NCBI GenBank assembly: GCA_004369045.1
Contig: ML213528.1
Location: 1-64,000 of the forward strand
Reading direction: 5' to 3'
DNA: 64,000 bases
Source: Heliocybe sulcata
Lineage: Eukaryota; Basidiomycota; Agaricomycetes; Gloeophyllales; Gloeophyllaceae
Numbering within the stretch: position 1 is the first letter of the stretch; the number at the start of each line of letters is the position of its first letter. A model generated the notes under the pieces. It saw only the letters and a list, made by a program, of their open reading frames with translations. It made no database searches and was not told where the DNA came from. The translations under genes were made by a program, and so were the position numbers. Shown piece by piece: positions 55,021 to 64,000 of the stretch.

Positions 55021-55899
55021 TCACCACTCCTCATAGACGTAACATTCTGCCTCCCATATCTCGCCTCTTACGAACCCGCCGTCACCCAGCATATCCCAAT
55101 TCATATCTCCTCGCTCGCGTCCGTAAACGGCAGGGAGAACCAACTTGATCCTATCCCCATGGTTTATCTGCTTCACCAGCTCATGCGCCGTGTCCCACGA
55201 GACCACAAAACGCGTCTTCGGATAGGACGGTAGCGGGATAGACAGCGGAACACGGATCACTTCCGAGTACGTCGGCAGACGCGTGGAGTCAGATGAACAA
55301 GCAGGACGGTGCAACGACACCTCAAAAGGATGGATCACCCTATTCCTCTGCGCCTCCCCTGAACCCACCCATACCCCATTTCCACCAGCCCTCATCCTAA
55401 CGCCGTTCAAGGGACTCGGCATTCTCAATACCCACACGACTCTTCTCACTCTCCTACTCTCTGTTCCGCCCACTGGCACATCCAGGTAGACTTTTTTTCG
55501 CCGCTCACGCTCCAGTACGCTGAGGCCGCGCGCACCAACGACTGTCTCCAGGCGGCGGTGGGAGGATAGACGGTGCAAGTGGCCTGAGAGGTTAAGAATA
55601 GGGATGACCAGCTCTGGAGGGAGAATACGAGTGAGAATCAGGTATATCGGGACGGATGAGGGTGTTGGAGGAGGCGGCGCGTTCGGAGCTGGCCGCGTCG
55701 ACCGCGATGAACTGGATGACGAGGGAGACATCCGTAGAGTATGCGGAGAAGAGGGTGACGGTGCCTTTGAGGTGCCTCGCAGACCATTAGGGGTTTCTTG
55801 CAGAGTTGGTAAACTAGAGAGCCTCTGTCTCGGTCCCCGAGAACTTGAACTCGAAGCGCCAATGATGGCGCTCTGAGATATTCGGCGTTCTCTTTGCAT
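55021..55899 (-). CDS. Conserved fungal protein of unknown function, single exon
   Basis: An intronless frame of 292 residues. The ATG at 55899 (MQRERRISQSAIIGASSSSS) is preferred over an in-frame GTG two codons upstream. The first 80 residues are Ser/Pro-rich and probably disordered. The rest has ILTRILPPELVIPILNLSGH, SSHRRLETVVGARGLSVLER, KKVYLDVPVGGTESRRVRRV with VWVLRMPSP, then WDTAHELVKQINHGDRIKLV, LPAVYGRERG and GEIWEAECYVYEEW. The LPPELVIPIL start followed by a sandwich-like domain with WD..HELV..I..GDRI occurs in a family of uncharacterised agaricomycete proteins, from memory; LPPEL is also how many F-boxes open. Ligand and role unknown. Reading frame intact, and it ends 50 bp from the neighbouring unrecognised gene. 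Confidence 0.65.
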   Translation of the reverse strand: MQRERRISQSAIIGASSSSSRGPRQRLSSLPTLQETPNGLRGTSKAPSPSSPHTLRMSPSSSSSSRSTRPAPNAPPPPTPSSVPIYLILTRILPPELVIPILNLSGHLHRLSSHRRLETVVGARGLSVLERERRKKVYLDVPVGGTESRRVRRVVWVLRMPSPLNGVRMRAGGNGVWVGSGEAQRNRVIHPFEVSLHRPACSSDSTRLPTYSEVIRVPLSIPLPSYPKTRFVVSWDTAHELVKQINHGDRIKLVLPAVYGRERGDMNWDMLGDGGFVRGEIWEAECYVYEEW

Positions 55900-56739
55900 C
55901 TCCACAAGACTTGCTCGACCAGAAGATCCAATACCAGAGTGAGTTACGCAGATGAGTTACGGTGCAGGCGTTGGGCGTAAGGTAATCAAGGATATAGCTA
56001 CTTGGCCTCGAACAAGGAAGCTGGTGGGAATCGAATCGAGAGCAAGTCGCGAGTTGCGAGTTGTGGCGTCCCTTCGGCCCCGTCATGGCACCCTAACCTT
56101 AATCTACTACGTCCTCTGAACAATACCACCTAAAGCCACAAGCTCTTTTGCAGCCTGGCATGCGATTCATGGAGTTGATTTCCCTCAATACAGCTGTCAT
56201 GGCGATAACTGGCTTCGGATACAGAGACGGTACAAACATTGCAAGTACTACGACAACATTTCGGATTCTACAGTCACGAGAGCGAGAGATCGAGGTACGT
56301 TCAATGTGAAAATGGTTTTGGAAGAAGAAGGGTAGTTCGTAAAAAAGAAGCTTAGAAAACAGAAGAACAACGAAGGTGCCAGGCGACTAACGAAAGGGTG
56401 TCGCACTTCGAAGGAAACAGATACAGTGAAGGTATAAATATCCTCAACATCCAGAAGGAGAAGACCAATTACAAGAAAATCGTGTCATGCGCGTGTGTCG
56501 GTGTATAATGTGAGTGTAGGCTTCGGCTTTGAAGTGGGTGGATAGCGTAGTGGTTGTGAATAAGGATAGGGTGGTGGGTGGTAAGTGGTCATGTCGACGG
56601 TGCGGGTTCGTGACTAATGATACACTGAGGTGAATGATCTAGGACATCAATTATCGTCATCAGCGTCATAACCAACTATAAATATGATAGTAAGACTCAC
56701 ACAATCCATAATTCATCATCATTATATCTCATGCGCCAC
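55900..56739. other. Intergenic, no gene seen
   Basis: About 840 bp between the conserved protein and the pheromone gene. It is AT-richer than its neighbours, has no usable open frame, and likely holds a promoter and a 3' untranslated region. Confidence 0.6.
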
Positions 56740-56853
56740 TCAGGCAATGACACAGTACGAGAACGCGCCCTTGCCCGAAGACTCCTCCTCAACGGGGACT
56801 TGCACGTCCTCGATGTCCTCAAAGGCGATAACAATGGTGTTGATGGAGTCCAT
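56740..56853 (-). CDS. Mating-type pheromone precursor with CaaX motif
   Basis: A single-exon gene of 37 codons, too short for usual gene calling. The peptide opens MDSINTIVIAFEDIEDVQVP, continues VEEESSGKGAFSY and ends in the CaaX box CVIA immediately before the stop at 56,740-56,742. Basidiomycete B-locus pheromone precursors have this form: MD/MDS start, acidic middle, a charged doublet where the N-terminal part is cleaved, a Gly/Ser-containing mature peptide, an aromatic residue before Cys, and a C-terminal CaaX that is farnesylated, trimmed and carboxymethylated. Here cleavage after the EEE run would leave a peptide of about ten residues ending in a modified Cys. It would signal through an STE3-type receptor on a compatible partner. 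No receptor was found nearby. Start and end are fixed by the small frame. Confidence 0.85.
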   Translation of the reverse strand: MDSINTIVIAFEDIEDVQVPVEEESSGKGAFSYCVIA

Positions 56854-57450
56854 TTCTTCACTGAGCGTAGAGCGTAAGAACAGAGAGAGGTGCTTTCGCT
56901 AGAGTGAAGTAGAGCGAAGACGAAGGTGCTTTGGCTCGAGAACTGGAACTCGCTTGGTGGAGTCCTGGCCTCTTGGCTCCTCTTATATATGCGACAACAA
57001 GTCCGTATCCAAATGTCCTTCTCGGATGCCACAATGTCTCTTCCTGTGCGCCTACCTACCCAGGACGTCAACAGCACAATAGCGCCATGCTATTGTCCCA
57101 ACCGTATCGGAGGCCATTCCGAAGCCAGCCTGACATCGCGTCTATAAACAGCATTCCATTAGCACAGCTCAGTCACAGGCGTAGCACAAACAATAGAGGA
57201 GGCCTGTGTGATGGCTTCGGCCAGGACAATAACGCCAGGTACGCATTTCGGGAACGAGGCGCCCACAACGCTCGGGCGGGCCTCCGGGGTTGCTATATTT
57301 GGATATGGTCCTGACAATTGCGGTAATCGCTCCGGGAGCCGCGACTGTGTATTGTGGAAATGCGCAATATACAAAGTCGCGACGCGTCGTCTTGGAGAAG
57401 ACGGTGGCGATGAGCGGACGGGAACAATATTCATCGCTGCCATACTGAAG
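56854..57450. other. Upstream of the pheromone gene, no confident gene
   Basis: Probable pheromone promoter. Overlapping open frames on both strands at 56,930-57,490 lack domain support. No second CaaX-ending mini-gene was seen here. Confidence 0.45.
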
Positions 57451-59230
57451 ATGCATCGTCAGCCGGCGGGATTCCAGGACGCTCAACAATAACATGGCGA
57501 GTCTTGCTTGCGATGCTTCGGACCCGAAGGGATCTTGACCGTCTCTGATTGATCATATCGCGGAACATATACCGCTCTGCCCTAAATCACCGCGGGACCC
57601 GTACCAGGGTGGTAGGCGGGAAATCATGATCATGCGTCTAGAATATGGTAAGCCATGCATCCCAAAAATACTTACTCGTCTTCCGGAGTTGACCCGAGGA
57701 CCATGTGCGATAGTATACTTTCAGTTTACATTCCCCAGACCATGGGTATGTCGGTCTCCTGTAGGTCCACGAAACAATAGTACGTGTAGTCCACCAGGAA
57801 AGTGGCGTACCTGAGCATGAATGCAGGACTGATGATGTTGCATTGCGATCCATAACTTCGGAGGGCATAACTCTGTTCACAATAAGACAGTCAAACGCAA
57901 GAAGTGACCTGAAACTGAGTCATGGCCTTCACATGCGCGTGTCTAGAGCTTCGAGATTCGGCACTGGGGCGCCGACAACAGAGTTGATCTTAGGACCCTC
58001 GAACGGCGAGACAGTGAAGTAAGCAGCTCACCAAATATGCACCGTACGGCCCTTCGCAAGACTGTTATGAGCATCGATGCAAAGGAAATTCTGTTCTGTC
58101 TTGAGCTGACGGGCCTTCGAGTTCATGCCGATGCGCGCATGACAAGTCTGTCGAGCAACAATAATGAACATTGGTCAGAAAGGGCGTACCTGACCACGAT
58201 ACAGGCACTATCGCTGCATCGACGAAGAGTACGGAGCTGATGAAGTCGCATCACAATCCGCAAATTCTCACTCATTGACAGAATGACAATAAGACGATTA
58301 TGGAGACTGATCAAGCCGACCTAATGACAGGATAGTCTCCGTCTGGGCCATGGTTCGAAGGCACGGTTGCGGCACGCAGACCGGCTGACTGAGCTTATAG
58401 CGGGCAAACATTTGCGACGGAGATGGCCTCAGTGTACGGCGGAGGAGGCTTCTACTGGCTGTCTTTCACTACTGGGTCAGCAATCATAGTTCCGTCCCCA
58501 GCAAACGCAGGATTAAGAGCCGTTCTCAGAATTTACACGCACGATTCTCCAACCTCGCTCGAACATGTGACCCTGCCACGCTCACGGAACAATAGAGTGC
58601 ATAGATCAATGACGAGCGGTCATACCTGACAGGAGCAAGACCACGTAAGCTGTTGACTCCCGCACGTGCAGGAGGGTTTCATTCTTCGATAGCCGGCCAC
58701 AAGTATGCAGCTTAGTGCGATGAGCATTTTACCCAAGCGGGCTGGCAGTAGTTAGTCATGACTCGGAGGCTTGTGATGTATGCGCTTACTACATGACCGG
58801 TGTGGCGCATCCCCGTATCTCCTTGCTGCGACACTCTGCCCAGTGCCCAGGAAACTGAGTGCTATGGAAGTGGCAACGCAGAGGTGAGTGCCGAGAACGT
58901 CGTCCTGCGTCTTAGTTAGTCAAAAAGGTCAGAAACTGTCGTATCGTCAGTGGCGAGCAGCAAGCACACCGCCCATGTCACGATGGTGCGTGTTATCCCC
59001 AATGATACCTTTTTGACCTTCGTATACCACCAGGCAAGGTCTCTTCCAAATACATTAGACATCAGCAAAGCCACGAGCCCCGCGCTCAACAACACTCGAA
59101 CGTTTTGCGTCGCAGGACATCGTTCATCACAACTGCACTGGTGAAACAGTAGAGAGCGAGTTGGAAGACCCGTAGCAAGCGATGGTACATTTGATCCATA
59201 TCCAACTTCACATCCTACACGATGTTCGTC
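57451..59230 (-). pseudogene. Possible decayed multi-exon membrane-protein gene
   Basis: Minus-strand pieces have the look of membrane-protein exons separated by short introns: QMYHRLLRVFQLALYCFTSA (about 59,190-59,100), VLLSAGLVALLMSNVFGRDL (59,100-59,030), GTHLCVATSIALSFLGTGQS (58,890-58,800), LGKMLIALSCILVAGYRRMK (58,740-58,660), RYATFLVDYTYYCFVDLQET (57,815-57,745). They could not be joined without stops, and no family was recognised. DUF6533/DUF6534-type and STE3-type receptors were considered; the conserved STE3 motifs are absent. It may be a pseudogene or a gene whose exons I could not place. Confidence 0.3.
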
Positions 59231-59235
59231 GCCGC

Positions 59236-59776
59236 TCACGGAAGCTGTGTGGCAGCAAGATAAGGAACGACAACCGTCTTCTCCTTATCCCACTGTGCAG
59301 ATCGTTCCTTTGTCAAACAAAGCCCCGGGAGACAGGATACAATCTACACTCACGACACCTGCAGTCCAGTAGATATCACCCTCGACGATCTTCTTCGCGT
59401 CCTCGAGGCTCGCAGCCTGCAGGACCAGACCAGACCCGGTCATCTTCTTAGTCTCGGAGGAGACAGTCGCGGGATCGACGAATGCACCTCCGACCTCTAA
59501 CCGCAGCATCTTAGACAAGTCTTCGGATAGGGAGTTGATATACGCACTGATAGTCCCGTTCGCAATCAAGCTCTTCGCGTTCTCCAAATGCTTCGGCCTC
59601 ACCTCCAGCCTGCGCTGCAACGCTCCCTCATCGGTATAGTCGGGTGCGTAGACGAAGAATAATGATCCAGTCGACATCTTCCTGGTGCTGAGAGGCGCGA
59701 TCGTGAGAGATACGCGGGCAGCGCTGGGTGCTTTATAGATGGGTCGTGTAAGGATAGAGCAATAGGAACGGATCAT
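59236..59776 (-). CDS. YciI-like (YCII-related) small protein, probably mitochondrial
   Basis: Two exons give about 160 residues. The N-terminus (MIRSYCSILTRPIYKAPSAA then RVSLTIAPLSTRKM) is Arg/Ser-rich without acids, a plausible mitochondrial presequence. The domain begins SLFFVYAPDYTDEGALQRRL and continues RPKHLENAKSLIANGTI, GSGLVLQAASLEDAKKIVEG and DIYWTAGV. A GTGAGT donor then leads to a final exon, WDKEKTVVVPYLAATQLP, with stop at 59,236-59,238; without that splice the frame would run on into a different tail. YciI proteins are dimeric alpha-beta-barrel proteins with a His/Asp pair; the enzyme activity of fungal ones is unknown. It is divergent from ISA2, 228 bp away, so they may share a promoter. 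Confidence 0.8.
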
Positions 59777-60004
59777 TGCGAGGCTTACTGGGCGCGTACC
59801 CTAGTATATGGCCCGGGTACTCGTCTTAGACTCGCAGCGGGAGTTACATTTAGGAGGACGATTGGACGGACATCTGGTCTCCTGGACTGCCGGACCACTT
59901 CCGGGGAGACTTGCCGGACCACGTGCTATCAGCCTATTATTAATTCGATATGTTTCTCCGCAGATCTCATCCGTCCTATTATTCGACTTCTTGACTTCAC
60001 CGCG
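59777..60004. promoter_or_regulatory. Divergent promoter of YciI-like and ISA2 genes
   Basis: 228 bp between divergent starts of two probably mitochondrial proteins. The plus-strand open frame at 59,808-60,200 overlaps the ISA2 coding sequence in another frame and was not accepted as a gene. Confidence 0.5.
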
Positions 60005-60781
60005 ATGGCGACAACTTGCACTGCTCGAAGCCTTTCACGGACAGGATCTGTTGCACTCTCTAGAGGCTTCCTCTCCGGATGTCGACGAGCACAGTTGTTG
60101 CGAGCGTACTCTGCGCTATCCAGTGGACCTCCTGGGTTCCGACAACATGCACCTGCGTTATTCCCTGCACGACCCTTCTCATCCACTCGAACATCGCTAG
60201 CAGCACTCGCCAGCCATCCACCGTTGCAACATAGTGTCCTGCTGCATATACCATCACCAGAAACGCTCGAAGAAGAGGAGCTGGATGTAGAGCTGCTGCC
60301 GGAGGAAGAAGCAGGTGTTGGCATTACGGATCGTGCTGCTGAGGTACGTCGTGTACTGGATGTCCCGTACACTTGCCTTACGCCTGCATCGAAGCAATTA
60401 CGCTCGATAGCGGCTCGCCAGAATAACCCAGATGCCGCGCTACGAATAGCAGTGGAATCGGGCGGATGCCACGGATACCAGTACAAGATGGAGCTTGCGA
60501 CGAGTCGGAACCCGGATGATTAGTGCGTGTGCCCGATTACCCTGTCACTTACTCATCCGCTGATCGATGGAATCCTCGTATCTGGGACATGCAGTCTCTT
60601 CACACACCCTAATATCCGTCCGTCCAACATCGTGATTGACGCTATCTCACTCGGGCTGTTGAAGGGATCCACGATTGACTACGCAACCGAACTGATCGGT
60701 AGCAGCTTCCGTATCCTGGATAACCCACAAGCTAAGGGTAGCGGTTGTGGTTGCGGGGTTAGCTGGGAGCTCAAGGAGTAA
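60005..60781 (+). CDS. ISA2: Mitochondrial iron-sulfur assembly protein ISA2
   Basis: Three exons (60005-60343, 60395-60522, 60595-60781) give 217 residues. A basic, Ser-rich presequence (MATTCTARSLSRTGSVALSR) indicates mitochondrial import. The A-type scaffold domain begins ITDRAAEQLRSIAARQNNPD and keeps the three cysteine ligands: the first in VESGGCHGYQYKMEL, the other two in KGSGCGCGVSWELKE at the C-terminus. In yeast, Isa1/Isa2 with Iba57 make 4Fe-4S clusters for aconitase and lipoate synthase; the same role is inferred here. The middle region YLFTHPNIRPSNIVIDAISL and LLKGSTIDYATELIGSSFRI is typical of ISA2 rather than ISA1. Splice phases agree exactly at both junctions. Intact. Confidence 0.93.
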
Positions 60782-61148
60782 GCCGGCATAGGAGGGACCC
60801 AGTTCTGTCGCAGAGGTACAGGATCATATTATATTGTAATCTCTTATATCTTGCATCATTCTGTTGTATTCTAACATTGTTGGTGTCATCTCATCTTCGA
60901 TTGTTTTGTAGTCGGAGACTCAACAGCAACTATGCGGTCGCCAGTTGCGCTGTTAACTGACGCAATAGGGAACAAGCACCAAGGCGTATGCGATGTACGT
61001 GATGGCGCAAGCGCGACAGAGCTTACGACCGTGCTATTTTACATTCACAGTAGGAGCGGAGGCATATCCCGGACCGGAAGCAAATTCAGGCGCAACAATA
61101 GGACCAATAAATTAATAATTAACAAACTGCCCATACTCTCTGTGTGAT
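60782..61148. other. Convergent intergenic region, no gene seen
   Basis: Lies between the ends of ISA2 and DUF4436 paralogue B. Contains T-rich stretches and no supported gene. Confidence 0.6.
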
Positions 61149-63016
61149 CTAGTCTTGCTTCTCCTTGTCTTGCACGATCTGGCCGTCCACATCATACTTC
61201 TCAGGATTAGCGAAAAGGAAGACACCGGTCATCAAGACAGCCTAATTCCAAGTCGTAAGTACGTTAGTGAGGCAAACAAAGAAGCCACTTACGCAGAACG
61301 TGATGATCGCAAGGCAAGGCAGGATACCGACGAAGTCTGCGAACACTCGGTGTGTCAGTTGAGATCTCGCGCGAGCGACAGAGCTCTCACCGATATCGGC
61401 ACCAAACCCTGTAGGCGCGCCTGGCAACGTAGACCGGAGCTGCGTAAAGGCAAATAGCGTCGCAATTGGCAGGACGAGCACCGTCGCGGACATGCTCCGG
61501 TGTAAAAAGACGACCGCAATGCAGGTTGCGAGGAACGTCAAAGTTACCAGCCCTAGAAGAGGAGGTTAACCTCGCTGAGGGAATGGCTAAGAGAGGATAG
61601 TAGACACACAGATGGCAATGACGATGGCTATCGCATATACGCGAATGACAGGGCCGCGGGTTACAGTCAAGAGGCTCTGGTAAGTACCATCGTTGTATGC
61701 ACCACTGTAGCCTCGTTCCAGCTGAGCATTGAACCCCCTGCCATAAGCCACAGATCGTCAGCACGACGCCTGAAAATTTGTAGAGCACATACACCGCAAT
61801 ACCGTACGTAGTTACTATGCCCACCTCCGGGAACGTTGTGTTGTCCGGCAAGCTTGCAAACATAAATATCGTTGCGTGATACCTGGTGGGAAGGATCAGA
61901 TATTTTAGCTTAACATGATAGTAAGGCGGCTGAAGACATACTTTTCGAAAGGATAGGATTGGGCCGTGCGTTTCCGGTCAGATAAGATGGCGATTTCCGT
62001 CCGAAAGTACGGGGAGTTGGCGAAGGCGTCAGTGGAGCATGCCTCCGTAGTATTTAGTACGAAAACTGGCGTCGACGGGCGATTGTTGCTGGGCGTAGAG
62101 GATCCGGAAGAGCTTGACGAGCGCAGAAGATTCCTATCATAACATGTGAGAGGGACTTGCGCGTAGAAGGGTGAGCACGTACTCGTCAAAGTAGAGGCTG
62201 ACAGCCGTATTTGCGTAGTTACTGCAGCCGTCCGCGCTCATGTAGATATTCCAGTCAATGGTCATGGACTGTTTTTCCAAACTGATCGCGATCAGACTAG
62301 CCTCCAACTCGATCTACACAGTTGATTGAGTACTCCAGTACGTGTCTCAGATATCAGTATGGTACAGGGAGAATGCTCACAGCTTCCTTCCCGGTATCCA
62401 CAGCGTCTTGGAATGAACGCAAGCGCAGGGCCCATCCGACAGGCACGCTTATGGCAACGCACAGGACGGTGGCAATGAGGCACAGGATGAGCCAGTGTAC
62501 ATGGCACCATCTCCAGACCTTGGCCCACAAAGAGCGGAAACGCGCTGGTGCGAGCTGGGCAGTTGAGACTTTGCCCGCATCATGGCCAGACGCAGCCACG
62601 GGCAACGTAGCTGCAGAGTTCGCACTGGTGTTATTCAGGGTGCTCGTGTCAGGTGTGGCTGTCGGTATTGCCTGTTGTGGCTGCTGCACCTGATCTGCAG
62701 ATGTCTGAGCAGCGAGGAAAGGGGAATATCCCAAGTACGATGCACCCGTTCCAGGAGTCGTGGAATATGGGGTTACGGCCTTCGAGTAGGGAGTAGAAGT
62801 GGCTGTTACGGCATACGGATTAAATTGGCCCTCTGCAGAGCTTGCAGTGTCCGCGGCCTGAGCTTGCGAATTCTCGCCGGCGGTGAGACCGTTCATCATT
62901 TGGACAGGAGGCAGGCGAGGCAAGGACTTCAGGGATGAAGACCGCTCGCGTGTATGCGAGGATTCAGAGCCAGCAGGGAAAGAGACGCCGCCATCGGAAC
63001 TCACGCTGCGCGACAT
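61149..63016 (-). CDS. DUF4436 multi-pass membrane protein, paralogue B
   Basis: Multi-exon gene from the ATG at 63016 (MSRSVSSDGGVSFPAGSESS) to the stop at 61,149-61,151. The long N-terminus is Ser/Thr/Ala/Pro-rich. The first helix is WLILCLIATVLCVAISVPVG. Then come KQSMTIDWNIYMSADGCSNY, STPVFVLNTTEACSTDAFAN with SPYFRTEIAIL, AQSYPFEK, ATIFMFASLPDNTTFPEVGI, LTFLATCIAVVFLHRSMSAT, PIATLFAFTQLRSTLPGAPT with GFGADI, DFVGILPCLAIITFC and a last short exon AVLMTGVFLFANPEKYDVDG. Each landmark has a counterpart in paralogue A at 52,012-53,892, on the same strand 9 kb away, so the two arose by duplication. Cysteines and Asn-X-Thr sites in the lumenal part suggest secretory-pathway residence. Function unknown. 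Confidence 0.83.
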
Positions 63017-64000
63017 TTTATTCGCCTAAAGTACCAAGAGAATCAAGACTTGGTGGAAGCGGGACGTTGTCAAGTTAGAACAGTTGTCCGCAACCAGTGG
63101 AGGGTCGCCTCTGGAAAAAGAGTGCGTTCAGAGGAGTTACAGTTCTCCAAACCGCAAGAGGTGGTCGTTAAAAGAGCAGTGTTCAGACAAAGTTGGGCCA
63201 TGGCGCTAGGCTGACTTATAGTGAACAGAAAGCGCTAGACCTTACTCCTTCAGTCGATATGCCGGCATCCGCTTGTGATGGCAAGGATACGCTGATGCAC
63301 GGTATATTCTCCTGCACAGCATTCTCGCTCCAGTATCTTGTCGACCAGTGCGCCTCCAGCTATCCGTTTGCTGGACTTCCCGGGTCCGAAGGTGACTTTG
63401 GCGTAACGTTCCGAAAGACATGTTCACCGGGAAGGCTTTTGTAGACTAGTAGCCATCATAAAGTTGAATGGGCGCCAATCAAAAATATCTGAAACCGTTG
63501 ATAGACTGCATCAGTACTTGACAGCGCTGGCGTAATTATATACCTTGACCTCAGCTAGGCGCTCTTGTGGTCCAAATCTCCGGCCGCTGCCCCGAAGGCC
63601 GGAAAGAACGATTTGGCTCGAGCTCTCCATTTAGCAAAGCGCATATTAAGCAGCTTATGCGCAAAGCACGTAAGGATAGCTTTAGCGCCCACGCTACAGC
63701 TGCGACTTGAAGTTGCGACCACTCGCGAAGCCACCGACGACCACCGACGACGAAAGTGTGAGGACAGATTGAAACCTGCCCTAGACTCATCACGTGAGCG
63801 AGTGAGTCGCAACTTAAGCAAGCTCAGCGTCTGACCGATTCTGAGCATAGCATACTCGAAAGCTTGACTATCACCCCAAATTCTGGCATGATGAGGCGTC
63901 GACGCTGCTAGACCACAAGACTTCGGAACACTCGCCGTTTGGCACTACACGAGGTTAGAAGCGTTCAGAGCCATGCATCTTCTGACTCGTCAGGCCGACT
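63017..64000. other. Right edge of window, no gene seen
   Basis: Promoter side of DUF4436 paralogue B and unassigned sequence to the end of the window. A frame at 63,551-63,848 contains simple GACCACCGACGA-type repetition and was not accepted as coding. Confidence 0.5.

Noticed and set aside
63551-63848. Frames near the right edge with repeated GACCACCGACGA units
   Set aside because: Short simple repetition produces open frames on both strands; there is no domain or splice support.
56854-64000. STE3-type pheromone receptor or additional CaaX pheromones
   Set aside because: No stretch with the receptor's conserved helices (for example the SWADTHYNFS-like segment) and no second small frame ending in a CaaX box was found.
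1-64000. CRISPR arrays, operons or bacterial-type regulatory elements
   Set aside because: The sequence is clearly eukaryotic, with spliced genes and telomere repeats; no regularly spaced repeat array was seen.

Overview
The window looks like the left end of a chromosome from an agaricomycete (mushroom or bracket) fungus. The evidence is a short run of CCCTAA telomere repeats at base 1, genes cut by many short GT-AG introns of about 47-65 bp, and families typical of Agaricomycetes: a CaaX mating-type pheromone precursor, a DUF6533-type seven-helix protein, a MYND/DUF4470 protein, paired F-box-like proteins, two DUF4436 membrane proteins and a Kyakuja-Dileera-Zisupton (KDZ) transposon. The species cannot be named from the sequence alone.

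Layout. 1-5,500: telomere, then at once a conserved gene block: a BuGZ/ZNF207-like zinc-finger gene (-), a membrane-anchored alpha/beta hydrolase (+) and an OB-fold, shieldin-2-like gene (-). 5,893-11,178: a young Ty1/copia LTR element with 299-bp LTRs and a 5-bp target duplication. 11,179-16,291: gene-poor. 16,292-17,558: a bHLH transcription factor. 18,951-27,196: a complete-looking 8.2-kb KDZ DNA transposon with 119-bp inverted repeats, an 8-bp target duplication, a multi-exon transposase and one or two further genes on the same strand. 27,200-34,180: decayed sequence holding two diverged direct copies of a segment of about 1.4-2 kb. 34,186-35,846: a 1.66-kb fold-back element with 601-bp arms that look identical, whose termini and 8-bp target duplication resemble those of the KDZ element. 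36,011-37,155: ribonuclease H1. About 38,060-38,781: an interferon-6-16-like gene with an in-frame stop. 39,149-43,528: a tandem pair of F-box-like genes. 44,341-46,137: a DUF6533-type membrane protein. 47,363-49,825: a MYND/DUF4470 protein. 50,622-51,521: an ERD2-like (KDEL receptor family) protein. 52,012-53,892 and 61,149-63,016: two DUF4436 paralogues. Between these two lie an unrecognised gene, a conserved fungal protein, a 37-residue pheromone precursor, a decayed membrane-protein gene, a YciI-like protein and the mitochondrial iron-sulfur assembly factor ISA2.

How it fits together. Housekeeping functions (spindle zinc finger, RNase H1, ISA2, ERD2-like, YciI) sit beside fast-evolving or mobile material. 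The two DNA elements share CACCT termini and 8-bp duplications, so the KDZ transposase, or a relative of it, may mobilise the fold-back element. The pheromone precursor suggests that a mating (B-type) locus or a satellite pheromone gene lies here, but no STE3-type receptor was found in the window. Exon boundaries were read by eye from splice consensus and family similarity; no database search or aligner was available.
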